Under the pieces are notes generated by a model that had not been told where the DNA came from, did no database searches, and saw only the letters and a program-made list of their open reading frames with translations. A stretch of DNA of 64,000 nt, taken from Straminergon stramineum. Lineage: Eukaryota; Streptophyta; Bryopsida; Hypnales; Calliergonaceae. The translations under genes were made by a program, and so were the position numbers. The DNA lies in assembly GCA_963920665.1 (NCBI GenBank), contig OY987264.1:35072906-35136905 (forward strand), written 5' to 3'. This document shows positions 35,827-49,069 of the stretch, piece by piece. Within the stretch, counting starts at the first letter, position 1, and every line of letters starts with the position of its first letter.

Positions 35827-36059
35827 GTTGAACCCAACTCGACCAAGAATGTACTGCAGTAGAACCACTTGAACTCTCCCGCACTAGACCTACGCTACAG
35901 TTGGTCTGACCTTGGATGAGAGAAGCGCAACGCGCACACGCCTTGAACCCGCACTGGTCGCAGGTGTAATATCCAAAACCAAAACCATTGGTTTGCACCG
36001 TGCAAAAACAACCATCGCAGACAATTTTAACTGTGTAGCGGTATTCCTGCCAAAATCGT

Positions 36060-37500
36060 AAGGTGTGGAATAGGAATCCACACTCCAGGAATGGTTGTCG
36101 TCGATACTTGGAAAGAACTCAATCAGGGCTCAAGTCTGCTGCTGAACAGGGGCTGAATAATAAGTCGGCCTTGGCGCTACAGCAGTCCATTGTTACTCAC
36201 AGCCATGTTCATCTATATAATGCAAAGCAAAAGATTGATCAAAAACATTGCAATGTAAATGCTGTATAGATTTAAAGAGTTCTAAAATTGAGAAGCTTGC
36301 ACAGAGAGAAACGGCTTGCAACTTCACGCCATTAATTCCTCGTTGCATCCAGGCGATCAATCACGGATTAAGTAAGCTGCTCTATAACGCACAAAGCAAG
36401 AACTCGGCATTCGAGAAGATTCAATGACACTCGCGCAGCCACCCACATCGTCAACTTCCGCTTCTGAAGTATCTGCCACACCTGAAAATGTCTGTACAAT
36501 TTTTAACACGAAGCTTCTGTTCCATCGACAGCAGTCCGGTCCGCGAAGTCAGGCAAAGAGACGCGCCGGAACGCGGCCGGTGGTTTGCTGGGGTCGGAAC
36601 GCGCGAGAAGTCCATCGGCAATAGGATGCGAATTTGCAGCTTTATGCTGCAACGTGGTGGTACTGGAGGTGCTCACCGTCGACCCAAGATCTCAAACTCG
36701 ATGACGCATCTCCTCCGCAGGCACCGCAGGCAGAACCCCCTTCATTAACTTATATTTCATCCTAGAGATCTAAATTATGACAGCCTTGTTTTTGGAGCCA
36801 GAGCCACACGCCCCTCACCAGTCGCCACCTTTCTTGTTCGTTTCAAGTTGCCCCGTGACCCCACGTCTTCTACTTCCACTGTTCCACATATCTTCGAAAT
36901 AGCACTCAGGAGTCAAGAAAGGCATACAGTACAGTAGAATCGAAGCAGAAGTCAACAATCGGTATGTAGAGTTGGATTTCAAACACTAATCCAGTTCCCC
37001 ACCGAGCCCCAGATTAGATGGTTTGGGAAGCGACACTTGGAGTCTTGGACACTTGAGAAGCAACTTCAGGAAAGAATCTTTAACGACGAATAACACCATT
37101 TGAATTTTGACTGAACTGATTATACATATGACGAAGATGGCATTTAGGTTGACTCATTCTATTTGTTTTTGCATTTTCCCAAATTTAACATGCACCAAAA
37201 CGTACCAAAATACTATACTCAATATTTCAATATAACATGTACCTAAATGATACGGAGTAGATATTTGAACCTAACATGAGTCTACAAGTTTTGATACGCC
37301 ACACCATGTACGGTTGTACCTGTTAACGTAAGAAACTATTCAATTGGTCAGCATAAATGCCACATTCACCCAGTCACAGGCTTGTGAGAATAACTCACTC
37401 TCATAGTACCAATGCAGCATCAGAGTCCCCGGCCAGGAGTGTTTCATCATAGTCAGTAAAGATTCCGCCAATCATGGGTTCCTTTCCTAAATGCCAGAGT
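36060..37500. other. Intergenic or 5' region between DC1 locus and SKIP24
   Basis: GC-rich around 36420-36720, with open frames on both strands but no recognisable domain. It may hold the 5' exon of the minus-strand DC1 locus, for example a Met-initiated frame from about 36623 that runs toward a GT at about 36485. Splice phase does not fit the next known exon, so I leave it uncalled. The part from 36760 to 37500 shows nothing. Confidence 0.4.
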
Positions 37501-37554
37501 CGATGTACAGAGCTCTGCCAATGTAAGGTTAATAGTCCACCTATACGATAAACT

Positions 37555-39728
37555 CTACACAGACTGAGGAGTTTGGGAACTTGACGAGGAAATATCGCGT
37601 TTCCTCTTTAGAGCACCTTCGCGGTCTGCTCTCTCATCAGCACTGGAACCCTCATGACGCTTGCCAGAGGGATTAAATGTCAAGGCTTCCAACTCCCTTT
37701 TACTTTTCTCAATCGCACTTCTCTTCGCTTGCTGTCAAGACATTCGCTTTTGTGAGTACAGCGCAGATATATGAGCAGTATAATCTTCTTTCAGGGTAAC
37801 CAAGACCAAGAAGCTACTGAGACGAACGACAAGCCAAGTAGGATGGTGGAATAGCAGATATCATCCAACTCAATGCCTCTCCCGACAGGCACAAACTTGA
37901 TGGGCATCTGACGTTTGATACACGCCACATGACAACCAGCATAGGTATTTGTTAACTGCCATTACCAGGCTTTTCTCAAATTGTTGGACTCGCTTGCGAC
38001 AAACGTCAATTTCCATCTGCAAGGATCTTTGTCGAGCACGTACATTAACATTCTCCTGCTGAAAAACCACGTGGTGTCGGGAACGAACTGCTTGTGGTTG
38101 CCAGATCTGTAGTGCTATCGACGAACGGCTGGAACACAGCGAAAGAACTTCAAAACCATTTCCCCAAAGTGTGTCCAATTAGGGCATACTCAGGCATTCA
38201 GCTCAACTATGCAAGAAAATTTCAGAACGTTAGTACATTTCGCAACCCCAAACTGTGTGACGGTGGATGAATGATTTCTTCATGTGAACAAGGGTTCTTC
38301 TAGAAAGTCGACAAGGAGATGAACGCACCACGCTAGCTCAAAACGTTTCAGCTCCGCCAGAGACGCCGCGAGCTTGTTGCGTTCCACTTCGATGGCTGAT
38401 TGATATTGTCGAGCTTCCCATTGCAGCAAAGCTCCCCGACTTTTTACATTGAGAACACGCCGCTTGTGTGCTGCCATTTTTGCCGCCCTTACTTTCTCGA
38501 ACCTGAGTAAACAGCACATGGTCTCTACATCATGAAGTGCAATGGCAACATGCATAACAAAAGCATTCCTCGCTTATCATTGACGCCTTCTGTTCTCAGA
38601 TCGTTGATTATAAAAATGGCATTCAACAGAAAAATCTCAACAACCACACCTCAGTATAGGCTGGGAAAGAGTCTTAACTTGTTAATATTAAACATGATGT
38701 ACTCCAAAGTTTTGAACGAAGCGATCTCATCAACCGCCTATATAAGACCTTAACTTTCTTCCCAAACACAGCGAGAATATTGCATCGTGCCGACAAATTT
38801 GAATCTTCATTAGAATTTCGTCAGATCCCAAACCTTCATTCATCTCATACACTTCTGGATATCATGGAAGTGCTAATTCCACGGGCCTAACCTGAAAAAT
38901 GCGTTCGTCATTCACAAAACCGTGTGAAATATTTCCTTTCTAGCCTCATTTTGCGCAGAATTCTTGTGAACATCTATGTCACTACAAAACGAAATATTCT
39001 CGTTCTAAAAAAATTCAGTTGAGATTTCGAATACCTACCACTGCATTTTATCCGATTCTCTTTAAAAATACTCTGTTCCTAAGCTGTAAGTTCCAAATAC
39101 AAAGATTGAAAGAAGTCACATACTGTTCAAATTGATACTGAGTTAGGAACAGGAGAACGAGAATACTCAGAATTTCCAGTGACCTACGTCTACATCCAAA
39201 GAAAAAGACTACAGAAAAAACCTAATCAAGACATATTCCTTAAAGACTCTGTTCTTAAGCTGAAATTTCACGTTCAAAGATTGAAAACGGTGTACAAAAG
39301 TCCGAATTGTTAATGAAGTAGCAACCAGCGAATAAGAATAATCCGTTTTTCCGTCACAAACGGAAATTTAAAAACGCATCACATGCACAGGGAGAAAACC
39401 TAACAAAGACATGGCATCATCCAACAGTGCGAATGTGACCAAAAAGTATCCTAGCATCAAAGCACCAGAGGAGCGAAATCCACCTTACTCTGTAGAAATC
39501 CCTAAAACTCTTGATCTCGCCGTCTTTCCCTGACCCCAAAACAAGGCCCCCAAGGAGCTCTACTTGGTCGCGCTCCCACAAAGTTCGCCAAATGCTCTCC
39601 GAAGAAGAAATCCGCCTAATGCGACGACTCACGAAAGCTAAAGTGCACAGGTCTAGATAATCCAGTACCTGGTTCTCGACTCCCGGCCCTAAAATCTTTG
39701 TCCAGAGCTCGTCCGGTAGAATGCTCAT
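37555..39728 (-). CDS. SKIP24: F-box protein SKIP24 orthologue
   Basis: Exons on the minus strand are 39484-39728, 38329-38502, 37966-38128 and 37555-37731. All introns are GT-AG, the phases join without a break, and the protein is 252 residues, slightly shorter than I recall for Arabidopsis SKIP24. An F-box lies at residues 3-50 (LPDELWTKIL, DLCTLAFVSRRI, SESIWRTLWERD), the part that binds the SKP1-like subunit of an SCF ubiquitin ligase. The rest is a charged coiled coil with family landmarks: YRVRFEKVRAAKMAAHKRR across the first junction, SIALQIWQPQAVRSRH, LQMEIDVCRKRVQQFEKSL, and a basic tail (LKRKRDI). The start is the first Met of the F-box. This is the only protein gene here that reads intact. 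The substrate is unknown. Confidence 0.92.
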
Positions 39729-39959
39729 CGTGGAGAATTAGAAAAATGCACGTGTCTTAGTAATTCTCCACAACGATTCTGCAGTAAGCTTAATAAGTCT
39801 TTGCAATTGGAGAATGCTGGAAACAAAATTCTTGGGGTTTGGAAGCACTGCGTGCCAATAGGAGCACCGCATGGACGACAGAGGTAGACAATGACAATTC
39901 CACGTAGAACGGTCACTGTGTTCACACCGCAATATAACAACTATTTGAAGCCCCACTAT

Positions 39960-42570
39960 TTTTTGAATTTTTGCATATTTTGGTTTATAAATTTTTGCAA
40001 AAATATCTTATTTATCTGAATTTCATCAGATTGGAAATAAAGAAAATGTGTTTTTTAAGATTCAATCAATATAATTTTGGATGGATGAGAAATTATCTTG
40101 GAAAAATATCTTCATAAAGCAAATTGATCATCCTATAATATGCCATGCTAGGAAAATATTATGCATTGTTAGATATCTACACTAAATAGGGGTTTTGAGG
40201 GAACCAAAAAATTAGGGGAGTGATTGTAGAAATCTGTATGCATGTGTTTGAAACATGATGTACATCCCCTAGACACTTCAATAACTACTGATGTACAATA
40301 AAGGTAGGTAGGTATTTATGCAGTGTGGAATCTCAATTAATTAGTATGGGTCCCCTTAATATCCCTATTTAGTGTAGAAGGAACTTATCAGTTAATTTAA
40401 GGATTGACGTTGGTGGAGGAGTCTTTTAAAAAATTTTGAATAAGGTATAGTCCCCTTCAATATTTATTAATTTTTCGAAGCATGGACACTTGTAATACTT
40501 ATGGGGGATAGCATAGACAATTTGTAACTCTTACATGAACAACACTTATGTGACTTTGGAATTAACAACAATAACACTTATAAAAATATATGATGAAAAT
40601 ACATAAAATATGAATGTCATCATACACTGAAGTGTAATGGAAGAACAAATTTAAAATAGGTTGATGAGATTCTTGTACACACCTCTAATGATATTGAAGG
40701 AACTCTTTCTTTTGCACTAAAGAAAATTCAAAGCCCTTCTCCATTGTAGATCTAAACTTCTAGCCTCTTTAAGTCATCAAATTACAAGTTTGTCACAACA
40801 TTATAACATTGCTAAATCCTCAAATGGCACAACACTAGAACTAATATAGAGAGATTGATGCAAGGAAACATAAAGTTTAAATCCAAAAGATATTGATGGA
40901 ATTTATGGCCAATATTGTTTGCATGATGTAGAATGGATGATTTGTGAAGATACTATGAGCTATATATAGTACTATTAATGCCAACTTCAACATGATTTGT
41001 ATGTTACATAATGGATATAATTCAATTTCATGAAAGTTATAAATTTTCATAGCCTCACTTTCATCAAATTAATACTTATTGAGGTGAATTCATTGAAGAG
41101 AGGAGCACAATTTTTATAAATTCTCTTGACAATTGACAATTAATTCCTTGTTTGGTAGAGAAGAATTGCCTTGGGTAAACTTTGGGTTTCTAATTGCAAC
41201 TATAATTGGCCCAAGATATGAAGGATCCCATAATTAAATGATAAACAGTCCAATAAAATACCTAAAGTCATCCTCATATTTTTATGAAGCTTATATAGTA
41301 TTTATAAGTCAAATGAAACACCAAAAAGTTGAATGAGGATAGTAGAAGTTGAATATGAACCTCTGAAGTCCTTGAAAGAAGTGTCCAATACTTGGTTGAG
41401 TGTTAAATTTGCTCCAAAACTCCAAATGAAGATTGTGATAGCTTTTCAGAAAGTTAACACAAAAATCTATAATTCCTCCAAATTTCAAGTAAAAATATCT
41501 TACTTTATGCCTTCTATAGTCATTCAAAGTTTTTTCTCTCCAAATCTAAGGCAACTCCTTACTATTCTACCTCCGAGTTCATAACTTTAACTCCCTAACT
41601 TCAAACAGAGAGTGTAAAGACTTTTTAAAAGATAATGCAATTATCTACAAACCCTCAAAATTTCAACTCAAAATATAATATTGTCTGACTTTTATAGCCA
41701 GTCAAAATTCTCTCTAAGGCAATTCTTCACTACCTTACTTTCTAGCCCATAACTTTTGCATCTTAATTCCAAAATAAGAAAATGATAACTCTTTAGAAAG
41801 CTAAAAATTCAACACATACTCATACTAAATCTTAAAAGGAAATATGTTCTCACCAAAACAATATGAGCCCTCAAAATTTTGCCTTCAAACTCTAAGACGA
41901 TTAACCTTTATACACTCCATCATGCATAACTTTCTCATAAAAACTCCAAATGAAATTAGTGATAGATTTTTGGAATCACAAGGAAAAGAAAAACACACTC
42001 TCTAAATTTCCTTACAAAATTCAAAAAACACAACACACAATGTCCCTCCAAACTCATGGTTCTCTCCGAAACTAACATGAAGAGGAAGAAGAAAGGTCCC
42101 CACCTTATCTTCCACCTCATCCTCCATACCCTCCACCTAAACAAGTGGATGTCAATCCCTGAAAGGCTACACGGACGACATTTTTACCATTGACTACCTC
42201 TATTCTCCCCATAACTCTATCCATATCACTACATTGAGTTTAACTCTTTTAAAATCCAAAAGAAAGACAAAACAAGCTTTGCTTTTCATTTCAAAAACTT
42301 CAAAGTTCAAACACATGATTAAAAGTTTCAAATTATCTTTCTATATAAAAATAAAAAAACTAGGATTACATAGTTGTCTAACAAAGGTGAAAAAATAGAG
42401 CTTTAAGAAAGCATCACTTCTTCTGCTTCTTGATAATCTATAAAAAAAATTCCAATTCAACATGTTCATATATATTTTATATAGTATGCACATTATTTTA
42501 CAATGCAACATCATATTAGTATATTTTTTGGAGTTTGGGGGGAGCACAATTTTTTTAATACATGCAATTT
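39960..42570. other. AT-rich repeat-type DNA, no gene seen
   Basis: Composition drops back to AT-rich right after the SKIP24 promoter side. From about 41440 to 41960 a loose repeat of roughly 180 bp recurs two to three times, each with 'cataactttt'-like, 'tctctaaggcaa'-like and 'ctcaaaattt'-like strings. No ORF resembles a protein. Confidence 0.5.
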
Positions 42571-42573
42571 TAA

Positions 42574-43147
42574 CCTCTAAGTGCTCCAAAGTCCATTTCC
42601 TAGACAATGAACATATTGAAACTCAATTTTCATCTTCCTTACTACTTGGATGAAAATTATTCTCATTTGTGGAAATACATTATCAAGTTGTTGTCCTTTT
42701 AAAGGTTTTGGTGTTACTAGAGTACATATTTTTCTAGAATTACAAATGTGCAAGTATGTCATGCAGTTGACCAAGCCAAAATTACATTGACTCTAGTTCA
42801 AAACTGAATTTGCAAAAATGAAATCATAGATTTTAAGAGCACAAATATTTCAAAAAATCACCATGTCAAGAAAAACTCATTTCAAATCCATTCCATCAAA
42901 TTTTATTAAAAAAAAATAGTATTTTGCGTGTAATTGAATTTAGAAGGAATTTTGAAATTTCCCTTTCAAAAGTTATAAAAAAAATATTGGTGATAGCATT
43001 GGTGAATCTAACTATATAGATGGGATCTACAATTCAAAATCTACAACTTTTATTTGTATATAAGTTCTAAAATATGCTTCCAAATTTCACTTTATAATGA
43101 TTTTTCTCAAATTGTGAATTGTGGAGATGACTCTAGACATTTAGGGG
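42574..43147. mobile_element. 574-bp TTAA element, family B, copy 2
   Basis: It begins CCTCTAAGTGCTCC after TTAA at 42570-42573 and ends TTAGGGG before TCAA at 43148-43151, taken as a mutated TTAA. It is similar along its whole length to 3222-3790 in the same orientation (shared 'cctagacaatgaac', 'acattatcaagttgttgtcc'). Non-coding. Confidence 0.75.
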
Positions 43148-43159
43148 TCAATACTTATT

Positions 43160-45060
43160 GCAGTAATAGATATTGGGGTGCACTGTAGGGGGCTCTTTTT
43201 TCAAAGATGCAAAAAAGAAACATGCTTCATTAGAAAACAATGTTATGCATTCAAGATAGGATCTTTAGTGTATAGAAGTCTTTGAACCCGCAAGAGCAGT
43301 TCTATCCTGAAAACAATTGATTTCAATGAGGATTGTTTAATTTTTGGCCAAAAGAGTTGATATACTTTGTTGGATCTTCATGAAAGATAGAACAAAAAAT
43401 GAATTTAAATAGAAAGTATTTAAATCCAACAAATACCATACTTATGGTATTACAAGGTTAGTTTTGTATTTAAATGGCTTTGACCATGTCATCAAATTTG
43501 AAAAATCCTTCATCTATCATGTTTCATTGTGTTGTCATATATATAATTGTATGACTAATTTTCTTTTGCTACTTTATTTGAGATACAAAAAATTTAGAAT
43601 TTCTTTATGAAGATTGAAAACATTATTATTTTTTGGAGAAAAAGTGATGAAAATCATAATTTTTTTAATCGCATATATATATTACATTCTAGAACATTCT
43701 AGTGATGTTTGTATCATTCAATATTTAGACATGTAGTTATAGACCTTCAACTACAATAAAATAGTTATTTTCAAGAATATTTTTCTAGTTTTCAAGTCAA
43801 ATAGAAACAATCTTGGGAAGTCCCATTTTATTAGCTTGCAAATGCTCAAAAGTCAAAAATATCATTAAGAAATTCAAAATCATGTTTCAAGAACAAATAG
43901 TCAATAGTATTAATGTAATCATTAGAAAAAGAAATTATTGAAACAACATACAAAAGCTAAATGATATAAAATGTCTTATTTTTTAAACAAACCCTTGTGT
44001 AAAATGAAACATAACTAATATAAATTAAACGATATCCAATAATATAGAATTCATATAGCATTTACAAATGAACACAAAATTTTGGATGAAAGTTTGTATT
44101 TTTTGGTTCTTTATAGCTCCCAAAGTCTACCATCAAGTGAGTTTGGTTCGCTCTAGTGTTTTAGTTCTAAAACTCAATAAAAAGGTGGGGAAAGATTGGA
44201 ATGTCTAGCAAGATTGGGTCTTACCTTGAATTTCCTTGGGCATCATTTCACATGGAAACAACCACTTAGTGATTTAAAAAAAATATTAGTAGTAGTGTGC
44301 CATGCATCTTTGAATGTAGGTAGATGAAACTAGCATTCATTTCTCAACATCCATCCATTGCTTTTGTATATTCATGCATAATCTTATGTGATGTTAGTTA
44401 ACTTCATTCAAAAATTGACAAACTTTTTTTTCTTAGAGATGTTTTTGTTTATTTCATCCAATGATTCTCTAGTATTATTTTAGCTTGCAAGTAGACAATA
44501 TCTAAATCATCTAAGGTTTTGGCAAGTATTTGCTAACAAAACACCAACTATTGGCTATTCTTACTTTCACCAAAAATCCCTATTGATAAATTGGGTTTGG
44601 GGTTTGTTATCCTTCCCTTTCCTATCTTTCACTAGGAAGTAGCAGTTGTAATTTAATCTTTCACCCCTAAAATGTTGCAAGGACTAAAAATGTTAGATGA
44701 ATATTTTTTGAGGAAATTTTAGACATGGACATTGCACCTATTTAAATAGCCAATTCATAATTTTTTGATGACCACCTTGGTGAAAGGGTTGGGTCCTTTT
44801 AAGATTAATGTAACGAATTCCTAATTTTTTGTATTAAAAAACCCTTCTTATTGATTGTTGTTGAAGAGTAACTTTCTACCCCACAAAATTCATATTCAAA
44901 GATTATTCTATTTTTTCTAAATACAATGTAATTATTCAATTTTAATCCAATCTAATGGTTGGTTGACACAACATGCAAATCAAAAACTAAAGATCCCTCC
45001 ACTTGCACCACAAGTACTAACAATATCCAAATTTGAAAAAGAAATAGGCATAGGAGTATT
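43160..45060. other. AT-rich DNA, no gene seen
   Basis: No recognisable coding sequence, inverted ends or tandem repeats of note. Confidence 0.5.
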
Positions 45061-45064
45061 TCAT

Positions 45065-45214
45065 GGCATGTTTACACCCAAAAACTTTGGATTGGAGCCT
45101 AAAGAAATGGAGTGTTTTGAATGGAAGATAGCTATGGTACCAACCCAAAGTTCCAATCAATACTCCATTTCTTTGGACTCCAATAGCCAAAAGTTTTTTG
45201 GTGTAAATAGGCCC
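45065..45214. mobile_element. 150-bp palindromic MITE
   Basis: The left end GGCATGTTTACACCCAAAAA and the right end, reverse complemented, GGGCCTATTTACACCAAAAA start two arms that pair through 'aaagaaatggagt'. The GGGC-TTTACACC-type terminus resembles hAT or Harbinger MITEs of plants. No convincing target duplication, so the superfamily is open. Confidence 0.65.
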
Positions 45215-46377
45215 TTAGTTTCCCGAAATATTTAATAAAAAATAAGCAATAAATTAAATAATTATTAAATGTTGCCATGCCTAATTCAATTACATATTGT
45301 ACTAGATCGGTGCAATACTTGTGAGGGTCCCTTTCTTCAAAATGTTGCCTTTGCTTCAAGTGTTGTCTTGGGATTACATATCATAGGACATCAAAACACC
45401 ATAAAACTAGAGATTTAGCTTTTTTTTTCCTTTAATATTTCCTACCTCTCAATTGCAAGTATACCTTGCAATCTATTGTTGGGATTCTTGTCTTTTGGAA
45501 GTATATTGAGGCAAAATTGATTCACATAAAAAGTATTGTAATATCAAAGCTTGCAATAATGTGATTACATGAACTTTTTGGATATGTTTTATGTCTTAGA
45601 TTGGTATAGAAATTGGTGTACATATGCCTAACAAGATTTACAAAGTGGAAAATTAGAACTTCGGAGTCCATGGTGAATTTTTTTTAAACGGTAGTCATAG
45701 TTAACCGATATTTTTAGGTGAGGTCTAAAAAAGAAACTTCGACTTTGAATGAAATTCTCTTTCAATCCATATGGTCAAACTTCTTGAATTTTTTACAACA
45801 TTCTCTCATATATGTCTACTACAAGCCCCTATGGTTAGATTCTTATAAAAGTAGTCTACTAAGTCTTTTTGGTAAATACAAAGCAAAGGGCATTTTGGGG
45901 GTGATTTTGATGGCAAAAAATGCCTTGGGACTTTCGGAGTCATCCCCCTAGGGAGATTACTCTTGAGTTTTAAAAAAACTACGTGAGTTAAAAGATAGAA
46001 TCCAATTAATTCAAAAGGTATAAATTTTAATATAATATGTAGGGCTACTATAGGGTCCATGAAATTCCACATACTCTAATATGTATAAATTAGGCTACAT
46101 AAAAAGGTCATATAGTAGGAATTTTTATTAATAAGTTAGCCTTAATAAACAAGGGCTATGCAAATTTTACCTAGTATCATGAGTATAGATAAAGACAAAT
46201 AATTTCATGTGGATGATAAAATAGACACAATTAAGAAAATCTACAATGAAGAGTGGTTAACTAAAATTGTGCCACGGTTCTTATATTGTATATATACAAA
46301 AAATTAAATATTAATGTAAGAAAATGACCACAAATGGTAAAAATTGTCACATTGCACGAATATGGAGTTCATGGGGA

Positions 46378-48440
46378 CCACTCCTTGTAATTTACGGTAT
46401 ACACCTAAATTATAAGGGCATTTGATGTTGGGCTATTCACCTTAATTATTGTATTTAAGATAATTGTATTTTTACATAAAAAAACTACTAGGAGCATATT
46501 TCCGACACCCTATGATTTTTGTAAATTCCTTCATGCATTTTTTTAAGTGAGGCTATTTTACATATAAAACTTAAGTGTCCAATTTTTTCTTACCTCCACC
46601 CTTCTTTACATATTTTCCCTTCCCTCTTCTACATACCTATGTAGGCTATATACCATGAAATCAATGATAATCAATTCAATTCAAGTACCATTGACCAAGT
46701 GGAAGCTTTTAACTTCTAAGGGCCAACAATTTGTTGAATAGACAATTGAAAATTAGAGTAGGTTCCTATGAAGTCAATTTTGGTTGGATGTTCACAAAAT
46801 TTTGAATCAATGTGTGAACATGTATTCCCTTAGTAGGAATATATTTTTTTCTCCAATTGGATGCCCAAATCAAATGTTATGTTGCCTTGAACTATTTTGT
46901 CAACTTGAGCAATTTGGACATCTTTTGGGCATCTTTTGCAAAAAAGGCTCGTCAACTTTTGAAATTTGGCATGTATGTAACTAATAGAATATGGCATACA
47001 ATTGTCAAAAAAATTTAGTTATAAAATCACATTCTAAAAAGGAGTCAAACTTTATTAGCAATGTTGGGGTGGCTTGAAGAAAAAACATTTGCTTTCAACT
47101 TTATGCCCTATTCTCTTGCAATTTATGATGTCAAAGTTCTTGAAATTTTTCCCACATATTCCAAACTTTTGTCTCTAACTTTCACCATTTAGGTTTCAAT
47201 TGAAAAATTTCCTCATTGCACAAGAAATCATCCCAAAATTCAGACTAGTGTATTGCCAATGCACTTAATCTCTTTGCATTGCACATTGATTTAGAGTAAG
47301 TTAGACTCCATATTTTCTTCTGAAAATTTCAATGAGTGAACCTAACATCATATACTTACAAATGGTCAGAATCGTCATTTTTGTGTTGAGCAAAAAATTT
47401 TACTTCACGAAGGCTTGAAGTTTGCTAACCTTGTTCAATAAAAAAAAGTTTTTTTCCTCACTTCAAATGCTATAATCTTTCAATCCATGTGGTCAAATGG
47501 GACTAGAAGATTTTCAATTTATTTCCATATTCTTTTTACACTTTTTTATGATAAGAATGCAAAAAAAAGAGTTTTAATTTCTGATTTTGGACAATGTTTC
47601 AAAAATTGGTAGTTATGGACTTTTTTTCTCCCAAAACACCCTCTAGCCATTGGGTATTTATAACAAGTAGTTTAACCATTGAACACTTCAAATTCCTTCC
47701 TGAAACTATCAAGTGAACATTTCATTCAATATCATTGTGTTTAACAGTTATGGCTTCAAAGATTGAAGTAAAATGGACTCCACAATCTATCCTTGTGTTG
47801 TATAGTTTTCAAATTGTTGAACCCACTAAAGCAAACCTCCCTATTTGTGCAATTTCGTGCAATGTGCAATTTTTTGCCATTCTAATCAATGTCTTACATA
47901 TTTACACTTATTTTTTTGATATATATACTACTAGTACCATGGCACAATTCCTTGAAGATTCAATGATTTGAAGATTGTACTATACGAGGATAGAGTTTAT
48001 AATCCATTTAACTTCAATCTTTGAAGCTAGATGTGAAGCAGACTCATATTGAATGGGATGTTCACAACATAGTTTCAATTTGGATTCTAAAGTGTTCAAT
48101 GGTAAATTTGTTATTAAAAACTGTCACTTGGTCAATGACACTTGAATTGAATTGATTGTTGTTGGTTTCATGGTGTATACCTATACATGCATGTAGTAGA
48201 GGGAAGGGAAAATTTGTAAAGAAGGGCGGAGACAAGAAAAGTTTAGACATTGAAATTTTGTTGGTAAGATAGCCCCACTTACAAAAATAAATGAAGGAAT
48301 TTTAAAAAAAGAAGGTATTGGAAATACACCCTAGTAGTTTTTTATGTAAAATTACAATCATCTTATATGTAATAATGAAGGTAAATAGCCCCACATCAAA
48401 TACCCTCTTAACTCAAGTTTATACCTCAAATTACAAGGAG
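46378..48440. mobile_element. Element with about 370-bp inverted termini
   Basis: The left arm (46378-46740) and right arm (about 48075-48440) are reverse complements with moderate divergence. Both start ACTCCTTGTAATTT and share 'aaaaaactactagg', 'ccacttac' against 'gtaagtgggg'-type strings, and 'cattgaccaagtg'. About 1.3 kb of non-coding AT-rich sequence separates them. A solo arm copy is at 8097-8400. Long inverted termini are typical of Mutator-like elements, but I found no 9-bp duplication, so this is tentative. Confidence 0.65.
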
Positions 48441-48444
48441 TAAT

Positions 48445-48790
48445 ATCCTTAAAGGTTAACCATGTGGATTGCAAGATATATGCATTTGAAGTGAAAAAAT
48501 AGTTTTTTTTGCACCTTACATGACTAGATTTTAAGACTTTGAATCTTCTTAGCTTAAATTTTTTGTACTACCAATATTGAATTAAAAATTTAGAATGTTG
48601 AAGAATTGAGTTGAAAGTTTGGGAAAATTAATTCTTCCAAAAAACAATTGATTTCATTCTTTAAAAAATTGTCAAGTAGAAGTAGTTATGAGATAGAAGG
48701 AAAAACTAAATCATTAATAGAGCTACGTTGGAACTGAAACACAATAATCCCAATGGTGAGATTGTTCTCCCAAGGAAAGTTTGAAGTGTC
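48445..48790. repeat. Fragment of the large TTAA repeat
   Basis: Directly similar to 2880-3217 of the left large repeat (shared 'gattgcaagatatatg', 'catgactagat', 'aatcccaa'). Only this piece is present and it is diverged. Confidence 0.6.
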
Positions 48791-48948
48791 TACCACTATT
48801 AGACTTGATTGATCTAGGGTGGTCTTTTTTCATATGCAGATTGATGTAGATAAGAGTCTTTACATAAATGATTGCACAATAAGAAAAGTTGGTTAAATAA
48901 AATCCATTGTGAAAATCAGTTGCAATTCTTTCGACCATTGTTCTATAC

Positions 48949-49069
48949 ACTAGTAGAAAACAACGTTGGTTTCAGAAAATTCAGTTGATGCAAAATTCAA
49001 TTTTTTGGCAAAAAACTGAATTTTACGTCAATTGAATTTTGTTGAAACCAACGTTGTTTTCTACTAGTG
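48949..49069. mobile_element. CACTA MITE (121 bp hairpin)
   Basis: Perfect 26-bp inverted ends begin CACTAGTAGAAAACAACGTT, with further pairing inward, so almost the whole element folds into one hairpin. The CACTAGTAGAAAA terminus is typical of plant CACTA (En/Spm) MITEs. The flanking triplets ATA and GTA are compatible with a 3-bp duplication after one change. Confidence 0.88.

Larger units (their letters stand above)
32165..36046 (-). pseudogene. DC1 (C1-like) zinc-finger protein with coiled coil, broken
   Basis: This reads as a multi-exon locus encoding a plant DC1-domain protein. Exon 35606-36046 has a DC1 motif (CDGCFC, GYYTCDQCGFKACARCA). Exon 34128-34660 has three imperfect repeats of a Q(S/P)SSSSPWGxLHxVNDSD unit and half a DC1 motif (LYHCEIFQFGSHKACA). 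Exon 32955-33676 has three further DC1 motifs and an acidic tail (repeats of ELSDSDE). A Lys/Glu-rich coiled-coil exon ends at 32165. The exon edges named have GT or AG. Breaks: two in-frame TAA in the 35.6-35.8 kb repeats, a frameshift near 34210, an in-frame TAG near 33577, a frameshift near 33200 and probably one near 32470. Either the gene is dead or the assembly has small indels. DC1 proteins bind zinc; their molecular roles are mostly unknown. The 5' end is undetermined. Confidence 0.7.

Noticed and set aside
36424..36748. Plus-strand frames of 66-86 codons
   Set aside because: GC-rich overlapping frames without domains or homology. May be antisense to an undetermined 5' exon of the DC1 locus.
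44963..45235. 90-codon plus-strand frame
   Set aside because: It spans a palindromic MITE; codons come from the hairpin arms rather than a gene.
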